64,000 nt of DNA, from assembly GCF_011742165.1 (NCBI RefSeq), contig NZ_JAAQTO010000004.1:62001-126000 (forward strand). The letters are read 5' to 3'. The DNA comes from Billgrantia bachuensis. Its GTDB lineage: Bacteria; Pseudomonadota; Gammaproteobacteria; Pseudomonadales; Halomonadaceae. The notes beneath the pieces are model-generated. The model was given only the letters and a program-made list of their open reading frames with translations, searched no databases and was not told the origin of the DNA. Of the stretch, positions 26,075 through 37,671 are shown one piece after another (position 1 is the stretch's first letter; the number at the start of each line of letters is the position of its first letter). The position numbers were made by a program, and so were the translations under genes.

Positions 26075-26592
26075 AATGCTTTTGCTCCTGTTCTGTCACT
26101 GGCGAGAAGCCCGAATCCGATGACATCGTGAAACGCCTGGCCATCGAAATGATGATCACGCAGCGTGGCTTCCCGTGTGAATCCTAGGCGTTCGTGGAAG
26201 CGTATCGAACGCGTATTGAAGGCCAACGCTTCACCGCAGAGTTTGTGCAAGCCCAGCGTCTCGAATGCATATGCCAGTGTGGCACGCCCTAGGCATTGGC
26301 CGCTGCCGGGCAGTGCGTCGGGCGCCAAGTAAAAACCCCACTCGGCTCGTCTCGCTGGCACGTTGACGATCGAGACATTGGCAAAGCCCATCGGAGTGCC
26401 TTGCCGAAGGTAGAGCAATAGATGCCGATTTGGATCTTGTTGAGCTCTCTTGAACCAGGCAAGGTGCTCCTCTGCTCCGATTTCATGCTGCGTATACATG
26501 TAGCGACGAACGTCTGGATGGTTACGCCATTCGCGCACGACTTCCAGCTCCGCTTTCAGAAGTGGACGGAGTTGATCCTCATCCTCAACCAT
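26071..26592 (-). CDS. pseH: pseudaminic acid pathway N-acetyltransferase
   Basis: A 173-residue GNAT acetyltransferase that acetylates the 4-amino group of UDP-4-amino-4,6-dideoxy-AltNAc. Seen: EWRNHPDVRRYMYTQHEI near the start, GFYLAPDALPGSGQCLGRATLAYAFETLG (acetyl-CoA site), and NTRSIRFHERLGFTREATLRDH near the end. It overlaps pseG by eight bases upstream and pseI by four downstream. The position within a full pse set supports the name. Confidence 0.9.
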   Translation of the reverse strand: MVEDEDQLRPLLKAELEVVREWRNHPDVRRYMYTQHEIGAEEHLAWFKRAQQDPNRHLLLYLRQGTPMGFANVSIVNVPARRAEWGFYLAPDALPGSGQCLGRATLAYAFETLGLHKLCGEALAFNTRSIRFHERLGFTREATLRDHHFDGQAFHDVIGFGLLASDRTGAKAL

Positions 26593-27754
26593 TGGGTACT
26601 TCCTCTTGATGACTTTCTGTTGTCATCAATTTGACCAACCGTGTTAACCCGTTGCCGTCAACGAGACCAGAGGCAATACGACTCATTCGAGCTAGAGTTT
26701 TTGGTCGAATTTGCTTGTCCAAGATGTCGGGTAAGCGATTCACTGCGTCAGGTTTGCCCACGTTATAAGCCGCGCCAACCTGATGAAGGGCCTCGGCGAT
26801 GCCCTTCTGGTTGTCTGCCAATTCCAGCATCAAGGTTGGCACACCGAGGCAGCATCGCTCCCACGAGGTACTTCCGGCGGCGCCGATGGCAAGATCCGCC
26901 TGGGTCATGCGCCTGGCCATGTCTGTCACGTTGACTACAACGTCACAATGCCAGGGCAGTTCGCCGGCCTTGGTCCTGACCGTATCCAACCAGGGGGCCG
27001 ACGCCCCCATGATGACTGTGATGTGGCAGGCGCCAGGCAAGCCGCAGGATTTGAGCGCATCCAGCACTGCCCCAGTCGCATTATCCTTGTCGACACCCCC
27101 CAGGCTGATCAGTAGCTGCTTGGGCTCAAACGGCTCACGCCGACGGTCCAGGCTCGCCTCACGCAACTCAACGAATTCAGGGCGCAGCAGCGCATAGCGC
27201 GGGCCAATCAGGCAGCGGCAGCGTGCGGGAACCAAGTTCTCGTAGTCTTTCTCATTGCGCCCAAGGTTCTGGTCGAGAAGGATGTCCGCAATATGCGATC
27301 TATCCGCTAGGTCATCGATGACCATTAGGCGAGTACCCTGGGGGAGCACGGCCCTTTCCCAGCAGGCGTTCAGCGCATAATGGTCTACTATCAGCCAGTC
27401 CGGGGTCAGTTCTTCAAGGATAGTTCGACATTCTTCCGCATCGGCTTGCCAGTGCACACCCAGCCAGTGGGAGTGCTCCGTCATGCCATTCGACCCATAA
27501 GGATGGGCTAAAAACTGGCCTGGATCGTCATGGCCATCGAGCGGTAGACGATGCACGACAAACCCGTCGCTCTGGATCATATCGGTCAGGTTGCCCGGGT
27601 GCTCACGACAAAGGAAGTGACACTCGGTCCCCGCTCCACGTAGTGCGCGAGCCAACGTAAGGCAGCGCATCACGTGGCCGGTACCAATCTCGAGCGAGGC
27701 ATCGGCGCGAATGGCAACGACCTTTCCCCGGTTTGCATCAGGCCGATAACTCAC
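26585..27754 (-). CDS. pseG: UDP-2,4-diacetamido-2,4,6-trideoxy-L-altrose hydrolase
   Basis: A 389-residue GT-B-like hydrolase that removes UDP to release the altrose derivative for PseI. Seen: IRADASLEIGTGHVMRCLTLARAL at the N terminus, DWLIVDHYALNACWE, LMVIDDLADRSHIADILLDQNLG, LLISLGGVDKDN, and AAGSTSWERCCLGVPTLML. GTG at 27754 is chosen because it forms a GTGA overlap with the pseF stop; a longer frame upstream is unlike the family. Confidence 0.9.
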   Translation of the reverse strand: MSYRPDANRGKVVAIRADASLEIGTGHVMRCLTLARALRGAGTECHFLCREHPGNLTDMIQSDGFVVHRLPLDGHDDPGQFLAHPYGSNGMTEHSHWLGVHWQADAEECRTILEELTPDWLIVDHYALNACWERAVLPQGTRLMVIDDLADRSHIADILLDQNLGRNEKDYENLVPARCRCLIGPRYALLRPEFVELREASLDRRREPFEPKQLLISLGGVDKDNATGAVLDALKSCGLPGACHITVIMGASAPWLDTVRTKAGELPWHCDVVVNVTDMARRMTQADLAIGAAGSTSWERCCLGVPTLMLELADNQKGIAEALHQVGAAYNVGKPDAVNRLPDILDKQIRPKTLARMSRIASGLVDGNGLTRLVKLMTTESHQEEVPNG

Positions 27755-28482
27755 TGTTCCTCGTTCCCTAGTTCCGCCTGCCAGGCTCTGAACAACCATT
27801 CCGCGCGCTGCCAATCCTCAAGGGTATCGATATCCTGCACACGATGGCGCGGCAGGGTCACCGGCACGGCACGTTCCGAGAATATCGGCAAGCCCTTGAG
27901 CCATGCCTCGGCTCGCCCCCAATAGAACTGGCCGGCATCATGCCAGGCTTCTTCCAGGTCCTGGGAACGAGTATGAAAATGTTCGGGCTGGAACATGGCC
28001 ACGCCTCCATGCGGAGTCAGGCGCAGCGCCCGCTGTATTGGGAAGGCGTAACTGGTCACTGAGAAAGCATAGTCAACGTCTTCGTGACCCTGCAGTCTTT
28101 CGTAGCCACTCCTCAAGTCAACCGGATGTACGAAGGGCGCCGTGGCGTAGAGGCAGCAAACGGCTGTTGGGGCTTCGCCCTGCTCGCGGAGCCACTCGAT
28201 GGCATGAGCGATGACGGGAATGGTGCCAGTGTGATCGTCGGATAGTTCGGCCGGGCGTCTAAACGGCACCTCGGCGCCCCATTCGCTGGCCACCGTTGCG
28301 ATCTCTTCGTCATCGGTTGAGACGAGAACACGATCGAAGCAACCGCTGGCCAGGGCAGCCTCGATCGACCACGCGATCATTGGCTTGCCGGCGAACGGTT
28401 TGATGTTCTTGCGGGGAATACGTTTGCTGCCTCCACGGGCGGGAATCACCGCCACGCTTGCCGAACGAGCGTTATCGCTCAT
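27751..28482 (-). CDS. pseF: pseudaminic acid cytidylyltransferase
   Basis: A 243-residue CMP-sugar synthetase of the NeuA/PseF family that activates pseudaminic acid with CTP. Seen: VAVIPARGGSKRIPRKNIKPFAGKPMIAWSIEAAL (nucleotide loop), VSTDDEEIA, RPAELSDDHTGTIPV, and CCLYATAPFVHPVDL. It overlaps pseC by four bases upstream. Its product, CMP-pseudaminic acid, is the donor for the transferases of this locus. Confidence 0.92.
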   Translation of the reverse strand: MSDNARSASVAVIPARGGSKRIPRKNIKPFAGKPMIAWSIEAALASGCFDRVLVSTDDEEIATVASEWGAEVPFRRPAELSDDHTGTIPVIAHAIEWLREQGEAPTAVCCLYATAPFVHPVDLRSGYERLQGHEDVDYAFSVTSYAFPIQRALRLTPHGGVAMFQPEHFHTRSQDLEEAWHDAGQFYWGRAEAWLKGLPIFSERAVPVTLPRHRVQDIDTLEDWQRAEWLFRAWQAELGNEEQ

Positions 28483-29642
28483 GCAACCTCCAGCGCTTGC
28501 TGCACGGCACTTACGACTTCGTCCTGCTGGGCGGTGGACATGGTGGGGAATAGCGGCAAGCTGATGGCCTCGGCATAGTAGCGCTGGGCCTCTGGAAAAT
28601 CATTCCGCTGAAACCCCATCGCCTGATAGTAGGGCTGAGTATGCACTGGAATATAGTGCAGGTTTACGCCTATGCCCTGCTCACGCAGTGATTCGAAAAC
28701 CTGGCGATGGCTGACACTAGTCTCATCCAGCTTGAGGCGAATCACGTAGAGGTGACGGCCGGAGTAACTGTCGGGGTGCTGCCAAGGGGTGACCACGGGC
28801 AGCTTATCAAGCTGGTTATCGTAGCGTTCGGCGAGCACGTTGCGGCGGGCGACGTAATCGTCGAGCCGCTCCAGTTGCGAAACGCCCAATGCAGCCTGCA
28901 GCTCGGTCATTCGGTAGTTGAAGCCAAGGTCAACCTGTTGGTAATACCAAGGGCCATCCGCTTCATGCGTCATCAGCTTGGCATCCCTGGTCACCCCATG
29001 ACTACGCAGTAGGTCCATTCTCTGCGCCAGCTGATCGTCGTTCGTCAGCGCCATCCCACCTTCTGCCGTAGTGATGATCTTTACTGGATGAAAACTGAAG
29101 ATCGTGATGTCGCTGTAGCGGCAGCTCCCGATGTACTCGCCCTTGTACTTGCCGCCGATTGCATGCGAAGCATCCTCTATGATCCGGAAGCCATAACGCT
29201 GGCTAAGTGCATGGATAGCCTGCATGTCACAGGGCTGCCCACAGAGGTGAACTGCCACCACGACCTTGGGCAAGTGCCCTTCTCGCTCGGCCTGTTCCAG
29301 TTTGGCCTCAAGAGCGTTAGGGCAGAGATTGTACGTTCTGGGATCGATATCAACGAAATCGACCTTGGCACCGCAGTAAAGGCCGCAGTTCGCCGAGGCA
29401 ACGAAGGTAATGGGAGAGGTCCACAGCCAATCCCCTTCGCCTAGCCCCAGTGCCAAGCACGCAATGTGCAACGCTGAAGTCGCGCTGTTCACTGCCAAGG
29501 CGTGGCGAGCGCCCGCTTTCTCGGTCACGGCCTGCTCGAAGCGTGGCACGACCGGCCCCTGAGTAAGAAAATCGGAGCGCAAGACCTCCAACACCGCCTC
29601 GATGTCCTGCGGCTGTATATCCTGACGGCCATATGGAATCAT
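28479..29642 (-). CDS. pseC: UDP-4-amino-4,6-dideoxy-L-AltNAc transaminase
   Basis: A 387-residue PLP-dependent aminotransferase of the DegT/DnrJ family. The PLP lysine lies in FSFHPVKII (about K188), preceded by IIEDASHAIGG (aspartate that pairs with the pyridine nitrogen) and NSATSALHIACLALGLGEGD near residue 52. It uses glutamate to aminate the PseB product. The ATG at 29642 overlaps the pseB stop (TAATG); a start 24 bases upstream is less likely. Confidence 0.93.
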   Translation of the reverse strand: MIPYGRQDIQPQDIEAVLEVLRSDFLTQGPVVPRFEQAVTEKAGARHALAVNSATSALHIACLALGLGEGDWLWTSPITFVASANCGLYCGAKVDFVDIDPRTYNLCPNALEAKLEQAEREGHLPKVVVAVHLCGQPCDMQAIHALSQRYGFRIIEDASHAIGGKYKGEYIGSCRYSDITIFSFHPVKIITTAEGGMALTNDDQLAQRMDLLRSHGVTRDAKLMTHEADGPWYYQQVDLGFNYRMTELQAALGVSQLERLDDYVARRNVLAERYDNQLDKLPVVTPWQHPDSYSGRHLYVIRLKLDETSVSHRQVFESLREQGIGVNLHYIPVHTQPYYQAMGFQRNDFPEAQRYYAEAISLPLFPTMSTAQQDEVVSAVQQALEVA

Positions 29643-30640
29643 TAAATGCTCCCGATTTTTTCCCAATTGGCGTCGATCCAGGACTTGAGCTCTTCGTCAC
29701 TCATCCACTCGGCATTATTATCGCTTGCATATACAAAGCCATCTGGAACTTTCTTTCCGTTCTTGATGCGGTTGGCATCCTGGTCCCAGCTATTAATTGC
29801 TGGAAGAATCTTGAAATGCTCAGGGTATTCGTATGTGTAGTAGGCGTCTTCAGAACCGATCATTTGCTCATGCAGCTTTTCGCCAGGACGAATGCCAACG
29901 ACTTCCTGCTTGGCTTCCGGAGCCACCACCCGGGCAAGGTCCGTTACCTTCATGGAGGGGATTTTCTTGACGTAGATCTCGCCACCTTCCATATCCTCGA
30001 AGGCGTGCCAGACCAGCTCGACCCCTTGCTCCAGGCTGATCATGAAGCGCGTCATGCGCTCATCCGTTATCGGCAGTACGCCTTTGTCCCTGATGGACAT
30101 GAAGAACGGGATGACCGAACCGCGAGAGCCCATAACATTGCCATAACGCACGACTGCGAAGCGAGTATCATGCCCGCCTGCGTATGAATTACCCGCCACG
30201 AATAGCTTGTCGGAAGTCAGCTTGGTAGCCCCATACAGGTTGATCGGGCTGCTGGCCTTGTCCGTGGAGAGCGCCACAACCTTCTTGACCCCTTTGTCGA
30301 TACAGGCATCGATAAGGTTCATGGCACCGTGGACGTTTGTCTTCACACACTCGAACGGGTTGTACTCGGCGGTGGGTACAATCTTGGTGGCTGCGGCGTG
30401 AACCACGTAATCGACACCATCCAGGGCACGATAGACACGCTCACGGTCACGCACGTCGCCGATGAAGAACCGCACACGTGGGTCGTTATGGAACTTCTTG
30501 GCCATTTCCCATTGCTTCATTTCATCACGGGAAAAGATGATGACCCGCTTGGGGTTATATTTTTCCAGCAGCATGGGAATGAAAGTATGGCCAAATGACC
30601 CGGTTCCACCTGTAACCAATACGGAAGAGTCGTTAAACAT
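29642..30640 (-). CDS. pseB: UDP-GlcNAc 4,6-dehydratase (inverting)
   Basis: A 332-residue short-chain dehydrogenase-type enzyme, the first step of pseudaminic acid synthesis (UDP-GlcNAc to UDP-2-acetamido-2,6-dideoxy-L-arabino-hexulose). Seen: VLVTGGTGSFGHTF (NADP loop), IGDVRDRERV, STDKASSPINLYGATK (catalytic region) and MTRFMISLEQGVELV. It is the first gene of the pse set; 118 bases lie between it and the cysNC stop upstream. Confidence 0.93.
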   Translation of the reverse strand: MFNDSSVLVTGGTGSFGHTFIPMLLEKYNPKRVIIFSRDEMKQWEMAKKFHNDPRVRFFIGDVRDRERVYRALDGVDYVVHAAATKIVPTAEYNPFECVKTNVHGAMNLIDACIDKGVKKVVALSTDKASSPINLYGATKLTSDKLFVAGNSYAGGHDTRFAVVRYGNVMGSRGSVIPFFMSIRDKGVLPITDERMTRFMISLEQGVELVWHAFEDMEGGEIYVKKIPSMKVTDLARVVAPEAKQEVVGIRPGEKLHEQMIGSEDAYYTYEYPEHFKILPAINSWDQDANRIKNGKKVPDGFVYASDNNAEWMSDEELKSWIDANWEKIGSI

Positions 30641-30758
30641 CGTTATTCCTTCATCTTAATAATCAAGTTTATTTGCTACTATTTCTTTACTACGAATTTT
30701 TCTCTAGGCGAATGCGTTCCTACATAGCTTGCCAGGTAATAATCTTGCAGTCTTAAAT
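30641..30758 (-). promoter_or_regulatory. gap upstream of pseB
   Basis: About 118 bases between the end of cysNC and pseB, AT-richer than the flanks (around 30650-30705). It is the only non-coding stretch before the tightly packed pse genes and so the likeliest place for a pse promoter. No exact element was fixed. Confidence 0.35.
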
Positions 30759-32675
30759 CTACTTGAGTTGCTTGAGCAGCAACCCGACGATCTCCTGCTG
30801 ACACAATTCGGCGGTATTGACGGTGACCTCAGCAGCTTTTGGTACCTCGTAGGGACTGTTGATGCCGGTAAAGTCCTTGATCTTGCCTTCGCGGGCCTTC
30901 TGGTAGAGCCCCTTGGGATCGCGCTGCTCGCAGATATCCAGCGGAGTGTCGACATATACTTCGATGAAGCCACCGCTCTGAAACAGGGCCCGCGCAGCAT
31001 CGCGGTCGGCGCGGAACGGGGAGATGAAGGCAGTGATCACGATAATACCCGCTTCGGCGAACAATCGTGCCACTTCGCCCACGCGGCGGATGTTCTCGGC
31101 GCGGTCTTCCTCGCTCATGCCGAGGTCCTTGCACAGGCCGTGGCGGATGTTGTCGCCGTCCAGCAACATGGTGTGATAACCACGGCGGTTCAGTTCCACT
31201 TCCAAGGCGTTGGCCAGTGAAGATTTTCCCGCACCTGATAGACCGGTGAACCAGACGCACTTGCCCTGGTGACCGTTGAGCTGCTCGCGCATGGCCTGGG
31301 TAACGCTGGTGCGGTTCCACACCACGTTGGCCTTGCTGTCATGCTCTCGGAATTCGTAGGGCAGTTCACTATCCAGCGGCTGGTGGATCATCCCCGCCCC
31401 GACCGTTACGTTGCTGAGACGGTCGATGACGATGAAGCAGCCGGTACCGGGGCTGGTGCGGTAATCGTCGATGGGTACGGGCGCCGTCAGTTCGATATGA
31501 CACCGCGCGATGGCGTTAAGATCGAGATTCTCGGCGTGGCGATGCTCAAGCGTGTTGACGTCGACCTGGTAGTCGATGGCCGTGACCTTGCCGGCCACGG
31601 CCCGGGTGGCAAGCTTGAGGTCGTAGAGCCTGCCGGGCTCCAGCGGCGTTTCATGCATCCAGACGATATCCGCCTCGAAGCCATTGGCAAGCGGCACCTT
31701 GGCCTCTTCCGCCACGAGCCAGTCGCCGCGGGAGATATCGATCTCATCCTCGAGGGTGAGTGTAACTGCCTGCCCCGGGTAGGCGATCTCGAGATCGCCA
31801 TCGAAGGTGACGATTCTTTCCACCTTGGAAACCTTGCCGGAGGGCAGCGCCATAACTTTCTGGCCGCGGTGCACGATACCGGCAGCCAGGGTCCCGGCGT
31901 AGCCGCGGAAGTCGAGGTTGGGGCGGTTGACGTACTGTACCGGGAAGCGCAGGTCACGAAGGTTTTGGTCGTGGCTGATCTCTACGTTTTCCAGCAGCTC
32001 CAACAAGGCCGGTTGGGTGTACCAGCCCATGGTTTCGCTCTTGTTGACGACGTTATCGCCCTTGAGGGCGGACATCGGCACGAAGCGGATGTCAGGAGCG
32101 TGCAGCTTGTCGGCAACCGCCTGGTACTCTTCGACGATCTCGTCGAAGCGCGCCTGCGAGTAGTCGACCAGATCCATCTTGTTCACCGCCACGATCAAGT
32201 GCTGGATGCCCAGCAGGTCGGCGATGAAGCTGTGGCGCCGGGTCTGGGTCTGCACACCGTAGCGGGCATCGATCAGGATGATCGCCAGGTTGGCCGTGGA
32301 GGCGCCGGTGGCCATGTTGCGCGTGTACTGCTCGTGCCCCGGCGTATCGGCGATGATGAACTTGCGCTTGTCGGTGGAGAAGAAGCGGTAGGCCACGTCG
32401 ATGGTGATGCCCTGCTCGCGCTCCGACTGCAGGCCATCGACCAGCAGCGCCAGGTCAACTTCCTCCCCGGTAGTGCCGACTTTTTTCGAGTCCCTGGCGA
32501 TGGCGGCCAGTTGGTCCTCGTAGATCATCTTGGAATCGTGCAGCAGACGGCCGATCAGGGTCGACTTGCCGTCGTCGACGCTGCCGCAGGTGATGAAGCG
32601 GAGCAGGTCTTTGTTTTCGTGCTCGCGGAGGTAGGCTTCGATGTCCTCGGCGATCAGTGTCGATTGATGTGCCAT
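30759..32675 (-). CDS. cysNC: sulfate adenylyltransferase large subunit / APS kinase fusion
   Basis: A 638-residue bifunctional protein, also called NodQ-like. Residues 1-430 are CysN, a GTPase that drives APS formation: [18 protein letters not shown] (P-loop), [12 protein letters not shown] (G3) and NKMDLVDYS (G4). Residues about 465-638 are CysC, which phosphorylates APS to [54 protein letters not shown]. The start at 32675 overlaps the cysD stop (ATGA). The output, PAPS, serves sulfite formation or sulfotransferases. Confidence 0.95.
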   Translation of the reverse strand: MAHQSTLIAEDIEAYLREHENKDLLRFITCGSVDDGKSTLIGRLLHDSKMIYEDQLAAIARDSKKVGTTGEEVDLALLVDGLQSEREQGITIDVAYRFFSTDKRKFIIADTPGHEQYTRNMATGASTANLAIILIDARYGVQTQTRRHSFIADLLGIQHLIVAVNKMDLVDYSQARFDEIVEEYQAVADKLHAPDIRFVPMSALKGDNVVNKSETMGWYTQPALLELLENVEISHDQNLRDLRFPVQYVNRPNLDFRGYAGTLAAGIVHRGQKVMALPSGKVSKVERIVTFDGDLEIAYPGQAVTLTLEDEIDISRGDWLVAEEAKVPLANGFEADIVWMHETPLEPGRLYDLKLATRAVAGKVTAIDYQVDVNTLEHRHAENLDLNAIARCHIELTAPVPIDDYRTSPGTGCFIVIDRLSNVTVGAGMIHQPLDSELPYEFREHDSKANVVWNRTSVTQAMREQLNGHQGKCVWFTGLSGAGKSSLANALEVELNRRGYHTMLLDGDNIRHGLCKDLGMSEEDRAENIRRVGEVARLFAEAGIIVITAFISPFRADRDAARALFQSGGFIEVYVDTPLDICEQRDPKGLYQKAREGKIKDFTGINSPYEVPKAAEVTVNTAELCQQEIVGLLLKQLK

Positions 32676-33595
32676 CAGAAGTACCCCTCGCGCTTCTTCT
32701 TCTCCATCGAGCCGGCCTGGTCGTGGTCGATGGCTCGACCGCTGCGCTCGCTGGTGCGGGTCAGCAGCATCTCCTGGATGATCTCGGGCAGCGTGTCGGC
32801 CTTCGATTCCACCGCACCGGTCAGCGGATAGCAGCCCAGGGTGCGGAAGCGCACCCACTTCTCCTCCGGCACTTCGCCGGGGGCGAGCGGCAGCCGCTCG
32901 TCGTCGACCATTACCAGCATGCCGTCGCGTTCCACCACCGGGCGTGGCGCGGCGTAGTAGAGCGGTACGATGGGAATCTGCTCGAGATAGATGTACTGCC
33001 AGATATCCAGCTCGGTCCAGTTGGAGAGCGGGAAGGCGCGGATCGATTCGCCCTTGTTGACTCGCGCGTTGTAGAGGTTCCACAGCTCGGGGCGCTGGCT
33101 CTTTGGGTCCCAGCGGTGAAATTTGTCGCGGAACGAGAACACCCGCTCCTTGGCGCGGCTGGCCTCCTCGTCGCGGCGGGCGCCGCCGAAGGCGGCATCG
33201 AAGCCGTACTTGTCCAGCGCCTGCTTGAGCGCCTGGGTCTTCATCACGTCGGTATAGCCACTGGAGCCGTGGTCGAAGGGGTTGATGCCGGCGGCGCGCC
33301 CCTCCTCGTTGGTATGCACCAGCAGCTCCATGCCCACCTCGGCGGCCATGCGGTCGCGGAAGGCGATCATCTCGCGGAACTTCCAGGTGGTGTTGATGTG
33401 CATCAGCGGGAACGGCGGCGGCCCGGGGAAGAAGGCCTTGCGCGCCAGGTGCAGCATCACCGAGGAGTCCTTGCCGATGGAATAGAGCATCACCGGGTTG
33501 CGGAACTCGGCCGCCACCTCGCGGATGATATGGATCGACTCGGCCTCGAGCTGTTTGAGGTGTGTCTGCCGCTCAGCAGAAATATCTGACATCAA
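32675..33595 (-). CDS. cysD: sulfate adenylyltransferase small subunit
   Basis: A 306-residue PP-loop ATP pyrophosphatase that pairs with CysN to make APS from ATP and sulfate. The loop is [31 protein letters not shown], the [21 protein letters not shown] stretch and [15 protein letters not shown] are family hallmarks. It leads cysNC on the minus strand with a four-base overlap. Confidence 0.96.
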   Translation of the reverse strand: MMSDISAERQTHLKQLEAESIHIIREVAAEFRNPVMLYSIGKDSSVMLHLARKAFFPGPPPFPLMHINTTWKFREMIAFRDRMAAEVGMELLVHTNEEGRAAGINPFDHGSSGYTDVMKTQALKQALDKYGFDAAFGGARRDEEASRAKERVFSFRDKFHRWDPKSQRPELWNLYNARVNKGESIRAFPLSNWTELDIWQYIYLEQIPIVPLYYAAPRPVVERDGMLVMVDDERLPLAPGEVPEEKWVRFRTLGCYPLTGAVESKADTLPEIIQEMLLTRTSERSGRAIDHDQAGSMEKKKREGYF

Positions 33596-33621
33596 AGGTA
33601 CCTTGGAACAGTAGCGGCAAA

Positions 33622-34446
<825 letters not shown>

Positions 34447-34487
34447 AAGTATTTCCTTCTGGCTTCGGGCTAACTGCTAACACGCAG

Positions 34488-36257
34488 CTAAAAAGGCCAG
34501 GCCAGCGGTACCAGCGCTACGGCGGTGATGCCTACGATCAGGCTCAAGGGGGCGCCCAGCCTCAGATAGTCGGTAAAGCGATAACCGCCGGGCCCCAGTA
34601 CCATCAAGTTGGTCTGATAGCCTAGCGGGGTCATGAAGCTGGCCGAGGCGGCGAACATGATGGCGATGACGAAAGGCATGAAGCTCACGCCCAACTGTTC
34701 GGCGACGGCCACGGCGATAGGAAACATCAGCACTGCCGCGGCATTGTTGGTGATCAGTTCCGTGAACATCACCGTCATGAGGTAAACCAGCGCCAGCGCT
34801 ACCCAGGGCGCCAGGCCGTCAATCAGCAGCAACCACTGAGCCACTTGTGCGGCGGCACCGGTTTTCGTCATGGCTGCGCCTAGCGCGAACGAAGCCGCTA
34901 TCACCACCAGTACGGAAAGATCCACATAGCGCCTGGCCTTGCTGGCCGGCACGCAGCGGGTCACCAGCATGCCGCCACCCGCCAGCAGCGCCGCTTCGAG
35001 AATGCTCAACAGCCCCGTGGCGCTGGCCGCCACCATGGCCGCGAGGATACCCATCGCCACGGGGGCCTTGCGAAAATCCGGCGGGGTGGAGTCGTTCAGG
35101 GCACTGACCAGCAGAAAATCCTTGCGATAGCGATACTGGTCGACGAAATCCTGGGCGGTTTCGATCAGCAGCGTATCACCCACCTGCAGTCGCATATCTC
35201 CCATCTTGCCGGGCAGCCGCCTGCCATGCCGCGAAATCGAGAGGATCACGGCCTGATAGCGCGAGCGAAAACGCGATTCCCGTACCGTCTGGTTCAACCC
35301 GCCGAAGTCCGGCCCGATGACGGCCTCCACCAGGCAGCGTTGATGGTGAGCGATATCCAGCTTGTGCACGTCACCACTGGCCGGTTTCAAGCCATGGATG
35401 CGGCGCAGTTCGCGGGCGCACTCGGGCGCCCCGATAAAGATGAGAATATCGCCCGCCTGCAATTCGGTGCTCGGCGGTACGGCGGTGAGCAGGCGGCCAT
35501 GCCGTTCGATATCTGCCAGGTAACCAAAGCTGAGATGGCGCAACCCCGCGTCGGCAATGGTCCGGCCTACCAGCGGGCCTTTCTCGTCTACCACTACCTC
35601 GACCGAGTATTCGCGTGCCTGCTCGAGCTGTTCCAACACGCCCTGCCGGTTCGGCAGCAGGCGGTCGGCGAAGAGATAAAGAAAAGTGCCGCCTACCAGC
35701 ACGACCGGGATACCGATCCAGGCAAGCGAGAACATGGTAAGCCCGATACCCATCTCGGTTTGCAGGAGGCCGTCCACCACCAGGTTGGTACTGGTGCCGA
35801 TCAGCGTGCAGGTGCCGCCGAGGATGGCGGCATAGCTGAGCGGCAGCAGCAGCTTGGAGGGTGGCAACCGGAGGCGGCCCGCCCACTCCTGGATGGCCGG
35901 GATGAACATGGCCACCACGGTGGTGTTGTTCATGAAGGCACTCAGGCCCGATGCCGGAAGCAAAACGCGCAGCTGTGCCTGTCGCAGGCGTTGCGGCTGG
36001 CCCAGCAGCCGATGCGCCAGCCATTGGATGGCGCCGGTTTCCTTCAACCCTGCGGCGACGACATAGAGCACCGCAATGGTCATGACGCCAGGGTTACCGA
36101 ACCCGGCGAGGGCTTCGCCGGGGGTCAGGATTCCCGAGATGATGAGTACGGCAAGCGCTGCCATGAGAATCGTATCCGGTGCCGCCCGGCTCAGGGCCAG
36201 GGCGAACAGTACCGATACGACGATTCCCAACGTGAACAGCGCTTCAACTGGCATCAA
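34488..36257 (-). CDS. SLC13-family permease with RCK_C domains
   Basis: A 589-residue inner-membrane transporter of the SLC13/DASS (CitMHS-like) type. Two membrane halves with about ten to eleven helices (for example [67 protein letters not shown], and in the C half [27 protein letters not shown]) enclose two cytosolic TrkA-C/RCK_C domains at residues about 205-375. The NTT-like repeats form the substrate and sodium sites. The place beside cysQ-cysD-cysNC makes sulfate a likely substrate; that is inference. Confidence 0.87.
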   Translation of the reverse strand: MMPVEALFTLGIVVSVLFALALSRAAPDTILMAALAVLIISGILTPGEALAGFGNPGVMTIAVLYVVAAGLKETGAIQWLAHRLLGQPQRLRQAQLRVLLPASGLSAFMNNTTVVAMFIPAIQEWAGRLRLPPSKLLLPLSYAAILGGTCTLIGTSTNLVVDGLLQTEMGIGLTMFSLAWIGIPVVLVGGTFLYLFADRLLPNRQGVLEQLEQAREYSVEVVVDEKGPLVGRTIADAGLRHLSFGYLADIERHGRLLTAVPPSTELQAGDILIFIGAPECARELRRIHGLKPASGDVHKLDIAHHQRCLVEAVIGPDFGGLNQTVRESRFRSRYQAVILSISRHGRRLPGKMGDMRLQVGDTLLIETAQDFVDQYRYRKDFLLVSALNDSTPPDFRKAPVAMGILAAMVAASATGLLSILEAALLAGGGMLVTRCVPASKARRYVDLSVLVVIAASFALGAAMTKTGAAAQVAQWLLLIDGLAPWVALALVYLMTVMFTELITNNAAAVLMFPIAVAVAEQLGVSFMPFVIAIMFAASASFMTPLGYQTNLMVLGPGGYRFTDYLRLGAPLSLIVGITAVALVPLAWPF

Positions 36258-36266
36258 GAGAACGGC

Positions 36267-37589
36267 TTATCGTCCTACGGAAAGATAGGTGAACCCCTTG
36301 ATTGCCATTCTCTTCGGCTCGAACATGTTGCGCCCGTCGAAGATCAGCGGCTCGGTGAGCTGCTGCTTGATCTGTTCGAAATCCGGGGCGCGGAAGCTTT
36401 GCCACTCGGTCACGATCACCAGGGCATCGGCACCGCGCAGGGTGGCTTCCTTGGTGCCGCACAGAGAGAAGTCATCGCGGTTGCCGTAGAGGCGTTGAGC
36501 TTCTTCCATGGCTTCCGGGTCAAAGGCTTGCACCTTGGCGCCGGCTTCCCACAGCGCTTCCATCAGCACGCGGCTGGGGGCTTCGCGCATGTCGTCGGTA
36601 TTGGGCTTGAAGGCCAGACCCCAGAGGGCGAAGGTCTTGCCGGCCAGGTTGCCCTGGTAGTGCTTGTGAATCTTCTGGAACAGGGTGGTCTTCTGTTCCT
36701 CGTTGCGTGCTTCCACGGCCTTGAGCACCTTGGCGTCGAAGTCGATGTCGCCCGCGGTGCGAATCAGCGCCTGCACGTCCTTGGGGAAGCAGGAGCCGCC
36801 ATAGCCGACACCGGGGTAGATGAAGTGGTAGCCGATGCGCGGGTCGGAGCCGATGCCCTGGCGCACCATCTCGATATCCGCCCCCAGGCGTTCGGCCAGG
36901 TTGGCCATTTCGTTCATGAAGCTGATCTTGGTGGCCAGCATGCAGTTGGCGGCGTACTTGGTCAGCTCGGCGCTGCGTACGTCCATCACGATCATCTTGT
37001 CCTGCTGGCGGCTGAAGGGGGCGTAAAGTTCACGCAGCATGTCTTCCGCCACCCGGCTGGAGGTGCCGATGATGATGCGATCCGGCCGCTGGCAGTCGCC
37101 CACGGCGCTGCCCTCCTTCAGGAATTCGGGGTTGGAGACCACGTCGAAGCGCAGGTCCTTGCGGCCACGGGCTTCCAGCACGCCGTCCACCTTGTCGCGC
37201 ACCTTGTCGGCGGTGCCTACCGGCACGGTGGACTTGTTGATGATGACCTGGTCGCGCTCCATGTGCTGGGCGATGGTCTCGGCCACGGCCAGCACGTACT
37301 TGAGATCGGCGCTGCCGTCTTCGTCCGGCGGGGTGCCCACGGCGATGAACTGCACCTGGCCGTGCTTGACGCCTTCGGCAGCATCGGTGGTGAACTTGAG
37401 CCGCCCGGAAGCGAAGTTATCCTTGACCAGCGGCTCGAGCCCCGGTTCGTAGATGGGGATATCGCCCTTGCTCAGGCACTCCACCTTGGCGGCGTCCACG
37501 TCAACGCACACCACGTGATGACCCACGTCGGCCAGCACGGCCCCTTGCACCAGGCCTACGTAACCAGTTCCGAATACGGTAACGTTCAT
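36267..37589 (-). CDS. ugd: UDP-glucose 6-dehydrogenase
   Basis: A 440-residue NAD-dependent enzyme oxidising UDP-glucose to UDP-glucuronate. Seen: [22 protein letters not shown] (NAD loop), [47 protein letters not shown] and [10 protein letters not shown] with the catalytic cysteine, then [19 protein letters not shown]. It is downstream of the beta-CASP gene and nine bases upstream of the permease. It feeds the epimerase at 39197-40204 and acidic glycan synthesis. Confidence 0.95.
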   Translation of the reverse strand: MNVTVFGTGYVGLVQGAVLADVGHHVVCVDVDAAKVECLSKGDIPIYEPGLEPLVKDNFASGRLKFTTDAAEGVKHGQVQFIAVGTPPDEDGSADLKYVLAVAETIAQHMERDQVIINKSTVPVGTADKVRDKVDGVLEARGRKDLRFDVVSNPEFLKEGSAVGDCQRPDRIIIGTSSRVAEDMLRELYAPFSRQQDKMIVMDVRSAELTKYAANCMLATKISFMNEMANLAERLGADIEMVRQGIGSDPRIGYHFIYPGVGYGGSCFPKDVQALIRTAGDIDFDAKVLKAVEARNEEQKTTLFQKIHKHYQGNLAGKTFALWGLAFKPNTDDMREAPSRVLMEALWEAGAKVQAFDPEAMEEAQRLYGNRDDFSLCGTKEATLRGADALVIVTEWQSFRAPDFEQIKQQLTEPLIFDGRNMFEPKRMAIKGFTYLSVGR

Positions 37590-37671
37590 TGCCGTCCCTT
37601 TATGTAAGTTCTTTAAAGAAGGTATAGCTGATGTCGAATTTAACGTGCCGTGGTGCGGAACATGACGAAGC

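Noticed and set aside
31269..32831. 520-codon open frame on the plus strand opposite cysNC
   Set aside because: It lies antisense to a gene with full GTPase and kinase motifs, has no recognisable domains and reflects the GC-rich codon pattern of the real gene.
35226..37607. 793-codon open frame on the plus strand
   Set aside because: It is the reverse frame of the SLC13 permease and ugd, both with clear family motifs; its histidine/glycine-rich text is typical of antisense reading.
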